From NCBI GenBank assembly GCA_013001975.1, contig JABDKX010000016.1:1-52804 (forward strand): DNA of 52,804 nucleotides, in the 5' to 3' direction. Under the pieces are notes generated by a model that worked only from the letters and a program-made list of their open reading frames with translations, did no database searches and was not told the DNA's origin. Shown in pieces: positions 24,551 to 33,240 of this stretch. Every line of letters starts with the position of its first letter. Position 1 is the stretch's first letter. The DNA comes from Saprospiraceae bacterium (GTDB taxonomy: Bacteria; Bacteroidota; Bacteroidia; Chitinophagales; Saprospiraceae). A program made the translations under genes and the position numbers.

Positions 24551-25863
24551 TGATTAGAACGATCAGAATTACGTTTTCTTTTTCACTCTTCTTATTCTTG
24601 GCATGTACCAAACCTACGGCTCAAGTATTTCAAGATATAGATAGTGCAAACATTGCTGCAGTAAAAATTGAACAAGGTGGAAATTTTGGTCCTTGTGAGC
24701 CAAGTATTGGAATCAACTCATTAAATACTGACAACATTGTTGCTGGCGCCATTTTAGACAAAGTATATGTTTCTAATGATGGAGGCAAAACATGGACAAT
24801 AGATAAACTAACATCATCTCATGGTGTTTACGGTGACCCTGTAGTTCGAGCTGATTATAAAGGAAACTTCTATTATGCTCATTTATCGAATCCAAAAGGT
24901 AAAGCGTACACAAGTACAGAATTTTTAGATAGGATTGTTATTCAAAAATCTTCTGACCAAGGAAAGACATGGACTGATGGTAGTTTTACTTTACCAAGAA
25001 GCCCAAAAGATCAAGACAAACAGTGGTTGGAAATTGATCCAAACGACAATACTATTTATGTCACATGGACCGAGTTTGATTTGTATGCCAGTAAAAGTGA
25101 AGACGACCATTCTAGAATATTATTTTCAAAATCTGTTGATGATGGATTATCCTGGACACACCCGCAAGCCATCAGTCAGTTTGAAGGAAATTGTATTGAT
25201 GATGATCAAACGACTGAAGGAGCGGTTCCCAGTGTTGGTCCTAACGGTGAGGTATATGTTGCTTGGTCTTATGATGAAAAAATATATTTTGACAGATCAT
25301 TTGATAAAGGTGAAACATGGTTGGATGAAGACATTGTCGTTGCAGATCAACCAGAAGGGTGGACAATTACAATTCCCGGTCTATCAAGATGTAATGGCAT
25401 GCCAATCACTCAAGTGGATCGTTCAGAAAGTCCATATAAAGGAACAATTTATGTAAACTGGGGAGACCAGAGAAATGGCACTGACGATACTGATATTTGG
25501 TTTTCATCTTCTACAGATCATGGAACCACATGGAGTGAGCCAATTAGAGTCAATGATGATGATACTCAAACGCATCAATTTTTAAGTTGGATGGCTGTGG
25601 ATCAAGTCACAGGCCATATTTATATTGTTTTTTATGATAGAAGACATCAAACGGACTCCACTACTGATGTTTATCTCGCCTATTCAACAGATGGCGGGAA
25701 ACACTTTAAAAATATAAAAATCAATTCTGAAAGTTTTAAACCTAATCCGTTTTTATTTTTTGGTGACTATAATGACATCAGCGCACATAATGGAAGAGTT
25801 AGGCCAATTTGGACACAAATGCATAATAATAAATCAAGTGTTTGGACAGCATTGATTAATTAA
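24550..25863 (+). CDS. Secreted six-Asp-box (sialidase-like) beta-propeller lipoprotein
   Basis: A 437-residue exported protein with a signal sequence ending FLFLAC, Cys19 being a probable lipid-anchor site. Six Asp-box repeats of the S-x-D-x-G-x-x-W type are present: SNDGGKTW (75), SSDQGKTW (134), SVDDGLSW (195), SFDKGETW (250), STDHGTTW (321) and STDGGKHF (379). This indicates a six-bladed sialidase-like propeller. The arginine triad and Tyr/Glu pair of real sialidases are not evident, so it is better called a BNR-repeat protein. It is linked to frr by a 1-nt overlap, although no functional tie is apparent. Confidence 0.82.
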   Translation: MIRTIRITFSFSLFLFLACTKPTAQVFQDIDSANIAAVKIEQGGNFGPCEPSIGINSLNTDNIVAGAILDKVYVSNDGGKTWTIDKLTSSHGVYGDPVVRADYKGNFYYAHLSNPKGKAYTSTEFLDRIVIQKSSDQGKTWTDGSFTLPRSPKDQDKQWLEIDPNDNTIYVTWTEFDLYASKSEDDHSRILFSKSVDDGLSWTHPQAISQFEGNCIDDDQTTEGAVPSVGPNGEVYVAWSYDEKIYFDRSFDKGETWLDEDIVVADQPEGWTITIPGLSRCNGMPITQVDRSESPYKGTIYVNWGDQRNGTDDTDIWFSSSTDHGTTWSEPIRVNDDDTQTHQFLSWMAVDQVTGHIYIVFYDRRHQTDSTTDVYLAYSTDGGKHFKNIKINSESFKPNPFLFFGDYNDISAHNGRVRPIWTQMHNNKSSVWTALIN

Positions 25864-26690
25864 ATCTTCACTTTTATTAATCCAGTTTTTAATAATATAA
25901 AAAGCTCTCCAGATTCGTAAAGAAAGAAATCTGTAATTGGTGTTTTTGATTCAAACAAAGTTGCATTTTCATCTATTGCAAAAGTGGTTTCAATTTCTTC
26001 AACCATAATTTTATTATCTAAAAGATAAAGCCATTGCTTATTAAAAAACTGGATATCTTCAAACTGAAGATCTGTTGTTTTAATAAACTGAGCAAAAACA
26101 TCGAAGCTCATTATCTGTGATTCTCCTGCGACATAAACATTTAAATTGTCAACCATAATTTTAGATACAGAATTGTCATTTATATTCAATCCGATTAATT
26201 CGTTCGATTTTAGAATTTCTTTTCCTTGATCATTAATCTTAATTAATTGATGAATATTAGGATCGTATATCCAGATATTGTTATCTGCAGATAATCCAAC
26301 ATTATTAACTTGCCAATAACCCAACGATTCTAAGTTTAGTGTTTTGATTTCAGACAAGGTGTTATCTAAGAAAACAATGTGCTGGTATTCTGAAAGGTAA
26401 AGAAGGATCTTTTGGGGATTGGAAACATCAATTGTAGTAATTATTCCTTGGCGATAAGAAGAATATTCAAAAAGCAGATTGTAGTTTTCATCATATTTAT
26501 GAAGCTGATTGTTGTTTTTTATTAAATAAATATTGCCAAAATCATCTACTTCTAAAGCGGAAAAATTACCGTTGATTAGTATTTCATTATTGTCAGCTGA
26601 AGTATCATGATTATGTAATTCGCTTTGTGTCTTACAAGATGTGCAAGTTAGGACTAAAAGAAGAGAGCAAAATTGAATTGCTGTTTTCAT
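25860..26690 (-). CDS. Predicted beta-propeller lipoprotein
   Basis: A 276-residue protein with a lipoprotein signal peptide (VLTCTSC, Cys19). The mature part has repeats of aromatic/Asn-rich strands such as DDFGNIYLIKNNNQLHKYDENYNLLFEY and SADNNIWIYDPNIHQLIKI. These are typical of NHL/6-bladed propellers. It follows lpxH by 18 nt and is likely in its operon. The stop overlaps the convergent gene by 4 nt. Function unknown. Confidence 0.75.
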   Translation of the reverse strand: MKTAIQFCSLLLVLTCTSCKTQSELHNHDTSADNNEILINGNFSALEVDDFGNIYLIKNNNQLHKYDENYNLLFEYSSYRQGIITTIDVSNPQKILLYLSEYQHIVFLDNTLSEIKTLNLESLGYWQVNNVGLSADNNIWIYDPNIHQLIKINDQGKEILKSNELIGLNINDNSVSKIMVDNLNVYVAGESQIMSFDVFAQFIKTTDLQFEDIQFFNKQWLYLLDNKIMVEEIETTFAIDENATLFESKTPITDFFLYESGELFILLKTGLIKVKI

Positions 26691-26708
26691 ATTAAATTTA
26701 GCAGATTA

Positions 26709-27449
26709 TTATTGCAAGAAATATTTTAACTCTAAAGTACCTGATTCAAACTTTGCGTAACTATAGTGTTCAAACCAATCTCCTGTATTTATGTAGCGCG
26801 ATGATTTATTTGATAAAGTGATATCTAAAGGTAGGTGCCTGTGTCCAAAAATGCAAAAGTCAAAATGTTTAATTTTAATTTGCTCTTCTGCATAAATTAT
26901 CAACCATTCTTTATCGGCTCCTTGAAAAGGGGTTATTGTTGATTCAGATTCTCTGGATTTCCTACTAAAAAACTTCATCATTGACATTCCAAGGTTTGGA
27001 TGAATTCGTGCAAATAACCATTGATTAATTTTATTAGAAAAGATGCGTTTGATAAATTTATATCCATGATCATTTGGCCCTAAACCATCACCGTGCCCAA
27101 GTAAAAAGACCTTATTATTGATGGTTGTATAAATAGGTTTTTTATAAATCTTAACACCTAATTCTTCTGATAAATAATCAAACATCCATAGGTCGTGGTT
27201 GCCGGTAAATAAATGAACAGGAATACCTTTGTCTGTAAGTTCTGCAATTTTTGCTAAGACCCTGATGTGACCCTTAGGCACAACATGTCGATATTCAAAC
27301 CAGTAATCAAATAAATCACCTAAGATGTATAGAGATTCTACATCTGTACTGATTTGGTCAAACCAACTGATGATAATTTGTTCCCTCTCTTTGGAGGGTT
27401 TTTTAGCGTTTAAACCAAGATGAAAATCAGAAGCAAAATATATGGCCAT
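26709..27449 (-). CDS. lpxH: UDP-2,3-diacylglucosamine diphosphatase (LpxH family)
   Basis: A 246-residue metallophosphoesterase of lipid A synthesis that cleaves UDP-diacylglucosamine to lipid X and UMP. Metal-site motifs are ASDFHLG (Asp8, His10), GDLFDYW (Asp45), GNHDLW (Asn84, His85), GHGDGLGP (His119) and FGHRHLP (His203, His205). The Bacteroidota version lacks an obvious membrane anchor beyond a hydrophobic C-terminal patch. Its ATG abuts the stop of the HAAO gene directly upstream. Confidence 0.9.
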   Translation of the reverse strand: MAIYFASDFHLGLNAKKPSKEREQIIISWFDQISTDVESLYILGDLFDYWFEYRHVVPKGHIRVLAKIAELTDKGIPVHLFTGNHDLWMFDYLSEELGVKIYKKPIYTTINNKVFLLGHGDGLGPNDHGYKFIKRIFSNKINQWLFARIHPNLGMSMMKFFSRKSRESESTITPFQGADKEWLIIYAEEQIKIKHFDFCIFGHRHLPLDITLSNKSSRYINTGDWFEHYSYAKFESGTLELKYFLQ

Positions 27450-27980
27450 TTATTCTACGAATCTCTTGTCAACTTCCATCGTTTCATTGCAATTGCTACA
27501 GGTTCTAAGGTTCTCATTGCCGTAGTATTTTTTAAATCTTGGTAGGAAATCTTTCTCTATATTTTTAAGATCAAAATAATCCTCATACAATTTGTTGTTG
27601 CAATTATCACAGAACCATATAAGACCATCTTTATCATCCTCAGAACGTTTTAATTCAACGACCAATCCAATTGACCCTTCAGATCTCATTGGCGAGTGAG
27701 GCACTCGTGCGGGCAGAAGAAACATTTCTCCTTCATTGATAGGAATATCAACGGCTTTTCCATTTTCTTGGATTCTAACAACGATACTGCCTTCAATTTG
27801 ATAAAATAATTCTTCGGTTTCGTTATAGTGATAATCTTTTCTTGCATTAGGGCCTGCAACAATCATAACAATATAATCACCTGCATCTTTATAGAGGTTC
27901 CTATTTCCAACAGGAGGTTTTAATTCGTCTCTGTTTTCATCAATCCATTTTTGTAGATTAAATGGTCTCGCTATAGCCAT
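27450..27980 (-). CDS. nbaC: 3-hydroxyanthranilate 3,4-dioxygenase
   Basis: A 176-residue iron cupin dioxygenase that opens the 3-hydroxyanthranilate ring, on the kynurenine route to quinolinate/NAD or on to degradation. The iron ligands are in the classical places: His51, Glu57 and His95. Arg47 and Arg99 bind the carboxylate. The second, rubredoxin-like site has Cys124, Cys127, Cys161 and Cys164, as in bacterial enzymes. No other kynurenine-pathway gene is in the window; it heads an operon with lpxH and a propeller lipoprotein. Confidence 0.95.
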   Translation of the reverse strand: MAIARPFNLQKWIDENRDELKPPVGNRNLYKDAGDYIVMIVAGPNARKDYHYNETEELFYQIEGSIVVRIQENGKAVDIPINEGEMFLLPARVPHSPMRSEGSIGLVVELKRSEDDKDGLIWFCDNCNNKLYEDYFDLKNIEKDFLPRFKKYYGNENLRTCSNCNETMEVDKRFVE

Positions 27981-28027
27981 GGTAGATATTTTAAGTTTTA
28001 AAAGAGTGGTTAATTTATCACTTTTTT

Positions 28028-28048
28028 CTTCAATTTAAGTAATTGAAG
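28028..28048. other. Hairpin between hemB and the dioxygenase operon
   Basis: CTTCAATT-TAAGT-AATTGAAG is a perfect 8-bp stem with a 5-nt loop. There is no T run on the downstream side of either strand, so its role is unclear. Confidence 0.35.
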
Positions 28049-28060
28049 GTGCAATAGATA

Positions 28061-29062
28061 CTATAAGGACACTTTTTGATTTAATTTAAGTTTCATAAAG
28101 TCTTTTGCAAAGTAGCTGATAATAACATCTGCGCCGGCTCTTTTAATAGACAATAAAGATTCAGGCATTGCTTTTTTATAGTCTAACCAACCATTCTGAC
28201 AAGCTGCAATAAGCATTGCACATTCGCCACTCACATGATATGCTGCAATAGGTAAAGAGTGGTTGTCTTTCAGCAGGCTAATGATGTCAAGATAGTTTAT
28301 GGCAGGTTTTACCATCAAAAAATCAGCACCTTCTAATGTGTCTAGTTCAGCTTCTAATAACGCTTCGTTAGCATTAGCAGGATCCATTTGATATGTTTTC
28401 TTGTCTTTAGGAATACTTGGATCATTAACAGGTGCAGAATCCAGAGCGTCTCTAAATGGACCATAAAATGCACTTGCATATTTTGCGGTATAAGACATAA
28501 TGGATGTATTTGGAAATCCGTCTAAATCTAAAGCATCGCGAATAGCTTCCACGCGTCCATCCATCATATCCGAAGGTCCAATCACATCGAAACCTGCTTT
28601 AGCTTGAGCTACTGCCATTTTTTCTAAAACGGCAAGTGTCTCATCATTTTTAATTTCGTTGTCTTCAACGATACCGTCATGTCCATCTGTGTTATAAGGA
28701 TCTAAAGCCACATCGCTTATTAGAGTAATATCTGGATATTTTTTCTTAATCTTTTGAGCTGCTAAGAGGTAAAAGTTTTTAGGGTTAAAACTGTATGTAG
28801 CTGTTTTATCTTTTAATTCGTCGGGTATCTTAGGAAACATAATAAAGCTGTGAATTCCTAGCTTAAGACATTGTCCAATTTCTTTCAAAATCACATCTAA
28901 AGATTGTCTATTTGCGACGGGAAGAGATGTAATGTTTTCGTTTATTTTTTTACCAGCTACTAGAAAAAGGGGCATAACCAAATCATCGGCAGTCACCATG
29001 TTTTCTCTAACTAAAGCTCGAATGCTTTCTGATTTTCTATTTCTTCTTGGTCGTGTTAACAT
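28061..29062 (-). CDS. hemB: Delta-aminolevulinic acid dehydratase (porphobilinogen synthase)
   Basis: A 333-residue haem/tetrapyrrole enzyme condensing two 5-aminolevulinates. The Schiff-base lysines are Lys194 (SYTAKYASAFYGPFR) and Lys252 (FLMVKPAINYLD). The metal loop reads DVALDPYNTDGHDG (117-130) with no Cys triad, so it is the magnesium/potassium type rather than the zinc type. The start ATG abuts the stop of yidD; a yidD-hemB transcript is likely. Confidence 0.97.
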   Translation of the reverse strand: MLTRPRRNRKSESIRALVRENMVTADDLVMPLFLVAGKKINENITSLPVANRQSLDVILKEIGQCLKLGIHSFIMFPKIPDELKDKTATYSFNPKNFYLLAAQKIKKKYPDITLISDVALDPYNTDGHDGIVEDNEIKNDETLAVLEKMAVAQAKAGFDVIGPSDMMDGRVEAIRDALDLDGFPNTSIMSYTAKYASAFYGPFRDALDSAPVNDPSIPKDKKTYQMDPANANEALLEAELDTLEGADFLMVKPAINYLDIISLLKDNHSLPIAAYHVSGECAMLIAACQNGWLDYKKAMPESLLSIKRAGADVIISYFAKDFMKLKLNQKVSL

Positions 29063-29299
29063 TTATTTTTTATTTTTTTTAGGAACGGGATCTTCACCGA
29101 AGCCTGCCCATGGATGACACCTGCCGATTCTTTTTAGACCTAAATAGACACCTTTCAAAACGCCCCACTCATTTATAGCTTCCACCATGTAATTAGAACA
29201 TGAGGGTTGATATCGACAAGTCGGTCCTAGTATAGGAGAGATTATTTTTTGATAGACTTTTATAGGAAAGAGGATAATATACTTTAAAGGGTTATTCAT
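29063..29299 (-). CDS. yidD: Membrane protein insertion efficiency factor YidD
   Basis: A 78-residue protein with the YidD hallmark [19 protein letters not shown] and then GCVYLGLKR-like [16 protein letters not shown]. The N-terminal amphipathic helix is present. In most bacteria it sits with rnpA; here it is with a DUF6702 gene upstream (1-nt gap) and hemB downstream. Confidence 0.95.
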   Translation of the reverse strand: MNNPLKYIILFPIKVYQKIISPILGPTCRYQPSCSNYMVEAINEWGVLKGVYLGLKRIGRCHPWAGFGEDPVPKKNKK

Positions 29300-29300
29300 T

Positions 29301-29792
29301 CTACAATTCGATATCTTTAAAACTATCTTTCTTATCTAGAATATGAAAAGCCTTCGTTTTATTGTTAACCTTTATGTTAATGATGTTTTTTTGATCATCA
29401 TAAACCGATGTTAGCAATGCGTTATCAACAGATATTTTTTTGAAAGGTTCCGTATTTTCAACTTCAAGATAACACCAAGCACCTGCCAAGTCATCGCTTA
29501 TTTCTTTTCCTATATAAATCGGCGATATTGTTTTGCCATCTAATTTTATTTGTAATTTTTCTAAGATATATAATGCTACCATTGAGTCAGAAACAATTGA
29601 TTCATTGTTATTGAAAAGATTCATTGGTTCCGATGTATATTCTTTTAAACCTAATTCAAGGTCATCGATAAAAAGGTGTACCGTCATCTGTAATGATGCT
29701 TCTTTGGCGTTGTAGTTAATTTCTGTCTTACTCACATGAATTTCATGAGTAATATTTAGAAGCAGCAATTGTATTATTATTGTTAAAATCAT
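29301..29792 (-). CDS. DUF6702 family exported protein
   Basis: A 163-residue protein with a short hydrophobic N-terminus ([17 protein letters not shown]) that could be a signal peptide. The body begins [13 protein letters not shown], followed by [19 protein letters not shown], the pattern of Bacteroidota DUF6702 proteins. Function is unknown. It heads the yidD-hemB gene string. Confidence 0.8.
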   Translation of the reverse strand: MILTIIIQLLLLNITHEIHVSKTEINYNAKEASLQMTVHLFIDDLELGLKEYTSEPMNLFNNNESIVSDSMVALYILEKLQIKLDGKTISPIYIGKEISDDLAGAWCYLEVENTEPFKKISVDNALLTSVYDDQKNIINIKVNNKTKAFHILDKKDSFKDIEL

Positions 29793-29848
29793 TTCTTAAA
29801 ATATAAATGATACATTTAAGTAAACGCATCACTTTCTATTTTTGTTTT

Positions 29849-30868
29849 TTAGTTTTCTGCTATATAATATGTAATCTTAGTTAACCATTTTGATGGATCT
29901 TGTTCAACAGTTGGGTCGGTTACATACTCTTCGATTATGGGAGGATCATTTAAGATGTCATAATCCTTCATATAGTCATCAATTGCATTGTGTGCATTAG
30001 ACAACTTACTATAATCACCATAGAAATCTACTTGAATTGCACGTGATGACGGAATTGTTTGAGAACCCACGCCTTTAATACTGATAGGTTCCTTTACTGG
30101 GATACTTGCAGCCATGTCGGTCATACCTTTTTCTTGGTCCCATTTAAAAAATAATCCACAAGGCATTCCATCCATTTCTACATTTTTTCCTGTTACTTTC
30201 CCAAATAGGGCACCTAAATTTGATGCATAGAATTGTTGAATATTATCTATTTTGACTTTTGCCCGATTTAGAATAAAATGTTTTTCAGGCATCACTATTT
30301 CATTTATTTTATAGCCATTATAAATCTTATCGTTAGCTCTTTTTTCTGATAAATTTTTAAGATTCTGCAATCCTTCTTTATAGTTCTTGACAAGCGATCC
30401 TTTCATAATTAAATTAAAAAACCTAAAAGCAAAAGGAGTATCAGAACCCTTAAAGTCCCATGATACGTTTGTCAAATTTCCTTCCTTATTAAATTTCCAG
30501 TTACTATATGCCAATCCATCGACACCTTTAAAATCCATCGCGAATTTTATTTTTTCACCACTAACACTTTCTTTTATTGTCTGTCGGCCTTCACCAATTG
30601 CGGTATTTCCTTTCCAAGCCACATATGCACCCACACCAGATGTGTTATCTGAAAAGGTTTGAACTACATTGGTGTCTAACTTAGTCCATGGCGACCAATC
30701 TTCCCATTTCTTTAAATCATTTACCAAGTTGTAGATCAAATTTGGTGGCGCATCCATTTCTTCAGAAACCTCTAAATTTAGATTCTTAGGGGCTATAAAA
30801 TTTACTAGTAAGAATAATGCTAGAATGATGAGCAGGAAGTAAATAAAATATTTTATAAGCTTATTCAT
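29849..30868 (-). CDS. SRPBCC (polyketide-cyclase-like) protein with GyrI-like C-terminus
   Basis: A 339-residue protein. One N-terminal membrane helix (about 6-25) is followed by a START/SRPBCC domain (residues ~30-175, with APPNLIYNLVNDLKKWEDWSPWTKLD and GEGRQTIKESVSGEKI). The C-terminal region (from ~185) has GyrI-like effector-binding features: PCGLFFKWDQ, ADMAASIPVK. Such two-domain proteins are predicted to bind small hydrophobic ligands. It lies 5 nt after hemJ. Confidence 0.8.
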   Translation of the reverse strand: MNKLIKYFIYFLLIILALFLLVNFIAPKNLNLEVSEEMDAPPNLIYNLVNDLKKWEDWSPWTKLDTNVVQTFSDNTSGVGAYVAWKGNTAIGEGRQTIKESVSGEKIKFAMDFKGVDGLAYSNWKFNKEGNLTNVSWDFKGSDTPFAFRFFNLIMKGSLVKNYKEGLQNLKNLSEKRANDKIYNGYKINEIVMPEKHFILNRAKVKIDNIQQFYASNLGALFGKVTGKNVEMDGMPCGLFFKWDQEKGMTDMAASIPVKEPISIKGVGSQTIPSSRAIQVDFYGDYSKLSNAHNAIDDYMKDYDILNDPPIIEEYVTDPTVEQDPSKWLTKITYYIAEN

Positions 30869-30873
30869 AATCT

Positions 30874-31422
30874 TTATTTGTCGTTTTGAATTCTAATCTT
30901 TCTATAAACACTTGCAAAGATAAACAGTATAATGCTGAAAGCTATTATTCCAGCAAATGTATAGCCAAATTGCAGAAGATTTTTATATATCGCAAGTAAT
31001 ACAATACTTACTAAAAACAATGTAGGTACTTCATTATATAATCTGAATTGAAAAGCAGACATTTTGGCTGTACCTTCTTTTAAACTTGCAATTATTTTTT
31101 TGTTGTTTGTATGATAGCCAGTAAGGAAGAAAACCAATATTATTTTAACATGTAACCAATTGTTTTCTTTTAACCAATCTAATCCATTTATATAAATCAT
31201 CCAAATACCAAAAACCCATGTTAACATCATAGCGGGGTTACAAATTATTTTGTAGAGGCGCGTTTCCATGATGTGATATTGCTGGGTTAAGATGTCTCTT
31301 TCTGCTTGGTCTTTTGATAAAGCTTCAGTATGATATACAAATAGACGGACTAAGTAGAACAGACCAGCAAACCATGCTACCATTGAGATAATATGTAAGC
31401 TTTTAATAAGTAGGTAATCCAT
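30874..31422 (-). CDS. hemJ: Protoporphyrinogen IX oxidase HemJ (CopD-like)
   Basis: A 182-residue integral membrane protein. The N-terminus (LLIKSLHIISMVAWFAGLFYLVRLFVYHTEA) with His10 is the HemJ/UPF0093 signature, followed by METRLYKIICNPAMMLTWVFGIWM. Four to five membrane helices. HemJ oxidises protoporphyrinogen IX, a late haem step. A -7 promoter element lies 17 nt upstream of the start. hemB is 2 kb downstream in the same direction but in a separate transcript. Confidence 0.9.
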   Translation of the reverse strand: MDYLLIKSLHIISMVAWFAGLFYLVRLFVYHTEALSKDQAERDILTQQYHIMETRLYKIICNPAMMLTWVFGIWMIYINGLDWLKENNWLHVKIILVFFLTGYHTNNKKIIASLKEGTAKMSAFQFRLYNEVPTLFLVSIVLLAIYKNLLQFGYTFAGIIAFSIILFIFASVYRKIRIQNDK

Positions 31423-31438
31423 TTTACTAATTGTTACA

Positions 31439-31446
31439 CAAAAGTA
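31439..31446 (-). promoter_or_regulatory. -7 promoter element of hemJ
   Basis: On the minus strand TACTTTTG matches TAnnTTTG exactly, followed by T, 17 nt before the hemJ ATG. No good -33 element is seen. Confidence 0.45.
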
Positions 31447-31482
31447 ATACTAATCTGATCATTGATTTCAGATAATGGATTT

Positions 31483-32124
31483 TCATTTGGCACCTGGCCT
31501 ATCATGGCTCAGTAATGAAACATGAAGGTGATCTGCTGTTCCGACATGTCTGAGGGTTTGAAATCCCATTAATTTGAAATAAACCCTAACAAGAAAATTT
31601 CTAACTTCATTTCGTCCATTGGTTCTTAAATCAATCGCATGCGCATAACCGTTACTTTGCTTGAAATGCAGAGAATGAGATTTTGAAGGCAGGCCCATTT
31701 TTCTATAATCCTCAGGCAATCTGTTTGTATCCGTAATGATGAGACTTTTATCTAGGTGTGTCAATGTACTCACTCCTAAGCGCAAGATGGGATGCACTTT
31801 CAAAATTTCAGACCTTAAGCCATCAGATTTAAAATTTTTACCCGACATATAAAACAATCCGTGAGCACAGTAAACAATAACTATGATAGTGGCAATTACA
31901 GCCTTACCTTTAAATGATCCAGAATCTTTGCCTATTAGTTTGCCATAGAAAATACTTAGGTATAAGAAAATTAATACGATGGTAAATAAGGCACCACCCA
32001 GAATGCATGCCCAAGGAATGAGCTGCTCATTTACGTGTAAATAAACAGAAGTTCGAATTAATAAAATGAATGGGAAAACAACGATAAAAACAAGTTGCAA
32101 TAGATTCCCAATAAACTTTGACAT
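31483..32124 (-). CDS. Membrane protein with M15-peptidase-like C-terminal domain
   Basis: A 213-residue protein. Three N-terminal hydrophobic helices (about 8-28, 38-60, 75-95) are followed by a soluble domain. That domain has SLHFKQSNGYAHAIDLRT (His153, Asp165) and TADHLHVSL (His199, His201). The order His...Asp...HxH resembles the zinc site of M15/VanY-type D-alanyl-D-alanine peptidases, though the His-Asp spacing is longer than usual. A role in peptidoglycan trimming at the membrane is inferred. The lytic transglycosylase gene lies 65 bp upstream on the same strand. Confidence 0.55.
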   Translation of the reverse strand: MSKFIGNLLQLVFIVVFPFILLIRTSVYLHVNEQLIPWACILGGALFTIVLIFLYLSIFYGKLIGKDSGSFKGKAVIATIIVIVYCAHGLFYMSGKNFKSDGLRSEILKVHPILRLGVSTLTHLDKSLIITDTNRLPEDYRKMGLPSKSHSLHFKQSNGYAHAIDLRTNGRNEVRNFLVRVYFKLMGFQTLRHVGTADHLHVSLLSHDRPGAK

Positions 32125-32189
32125 ATCCTTTTAGCTGATTTGGATTAAAAGTAATTAATTATTGTAATTACAAATTAAAACCAATTTGC

Positions 32190-33101
32190 TTAACTGTTTC
32201 TAGGTATTTTAACTTTATAAGTATTATTGATGACGGTCAATTTTGTATCTCTTAACCAAGGGTTATAAACCTTTAAAATTCGGTAACTGATACCATGTTC
32301 TTTTGCAAATTGACTCCAACTTGGTATTGACTTGTCAACAACCACTTCGTAATAGTTGTCTAACGGTGCATACTTTTTTGATTCGTCCAAGTAAAATCCA
32401 AAATGAGAAGGGTTACTCATGATTTGTTTGATTGCTATAAGACGAAAAACATATCTGCTTGTTTCAGGGTTTAAGTTTAAATCATAAAAACTAGTCTGGC
32501 CTTGGTTTTTTAAAATGCGTTTAAAATTTGTAGGGCCAACATTATAAGCTGCAGCTGCGTTAGTCCAATTGCCAAATCTTTTATGAAGTTGTTTTAAATA
32601 CTTACATGCAGCTCGTGTTGCCTTTTCAACATGAAAACGTTCATCTACTTCATCATTGACTTCTAGTTTAAATTCTTTAGCTGCTAGTTTTCTGAATTGC
32701 CAAAAGCCTTTTGCTTTTGCCGAAGATGTTACATTTCGTAAATTACTTTCTGCTACAGCCAAATATTTAAAATCATCGGGTACATTTTGTTCTGCTAATA
32801 TTTTTTCAATGACAGGGAAGAACCTATTTGCGGCTTTTATATTTAATAAAGTTGACGATTGCCAATATGCATTAACCAGCATCTCCCTATCTAGTCTTTC
32901 AATATTATCAAAATTGTTTGGGAGCACTTCTCCAGCAAAACTAAACTGTTGATCTAAATCTACAGCTTCAATTATTTGAGGAAGTGAATGAACAATCTTA
33001 TTATTTTCTTCATCAACTTTCGTTGCACGTATGTGAGGTGCACTTGCAACAACGCCCATTCCTAATCCAATTATTAGGCCAGTCCAAAACTTAAAATTCA
33101 T
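32190..33101 (-). CDS. Lytic transglycosylase with LysM-like C-terminus
   Basis: A 303-residue exported murein lytic transglycosylase (MltD-like SLT domain). The catalytic Glu118 lies in VAESNLRNVTSSAKAKGFWQF, and AAAYNVGPTNFKRIL is the second conserved block. The C-terminal ~50 residues (WSQFAKEHGISYRILKVYNPWLRD) resemble a LysM peptidoglycan-binding repeat. The N-terminus is a signal sequence (FWTGLIIGLGMGVVASAP). It cleaves glycan strands to 1,6-anhydro products in the periplasm. Confidence 0.92.
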   Translation of the reverse strand: MNFKFWTGLIIGLGMGVVASAPHIRATKVDEENNKIVHSLPQIIEAVDLDQQFSFAGEVLPNNFDNIERLDREMLVNAYWQSSTLLNIKAANRFFPVIEKILAEQNVPDDFKYLAVAESNLRNVTSSAKAKGFWQFRKLAAKEFKLEVNDEVDERFHVEKATRAACKYLKQLHKRFGNWTNAAAAYNVGPTNFKRILKNQGQTSFYDLNLNPETSRYVFRLIAIKQIMSNPSHFGFYLDESKKYAPLDNYYEVVVDKSIPSWSQFAKEHGISYRILKVYNPWLRDTKLTVINNTYKVKIPRNS

Positions 33102-33240
33102 ATATTAAATATTTTTGCAATATAAAGATAGCACTTAATCAACTACTTAAGTACAATATCTCTTAAAAACTATCTTTTTTATAGATTAAAACGTTTGATT
33201 TAGTATTTTGGATACTTTGAATGTATAAATATTTCAATTT

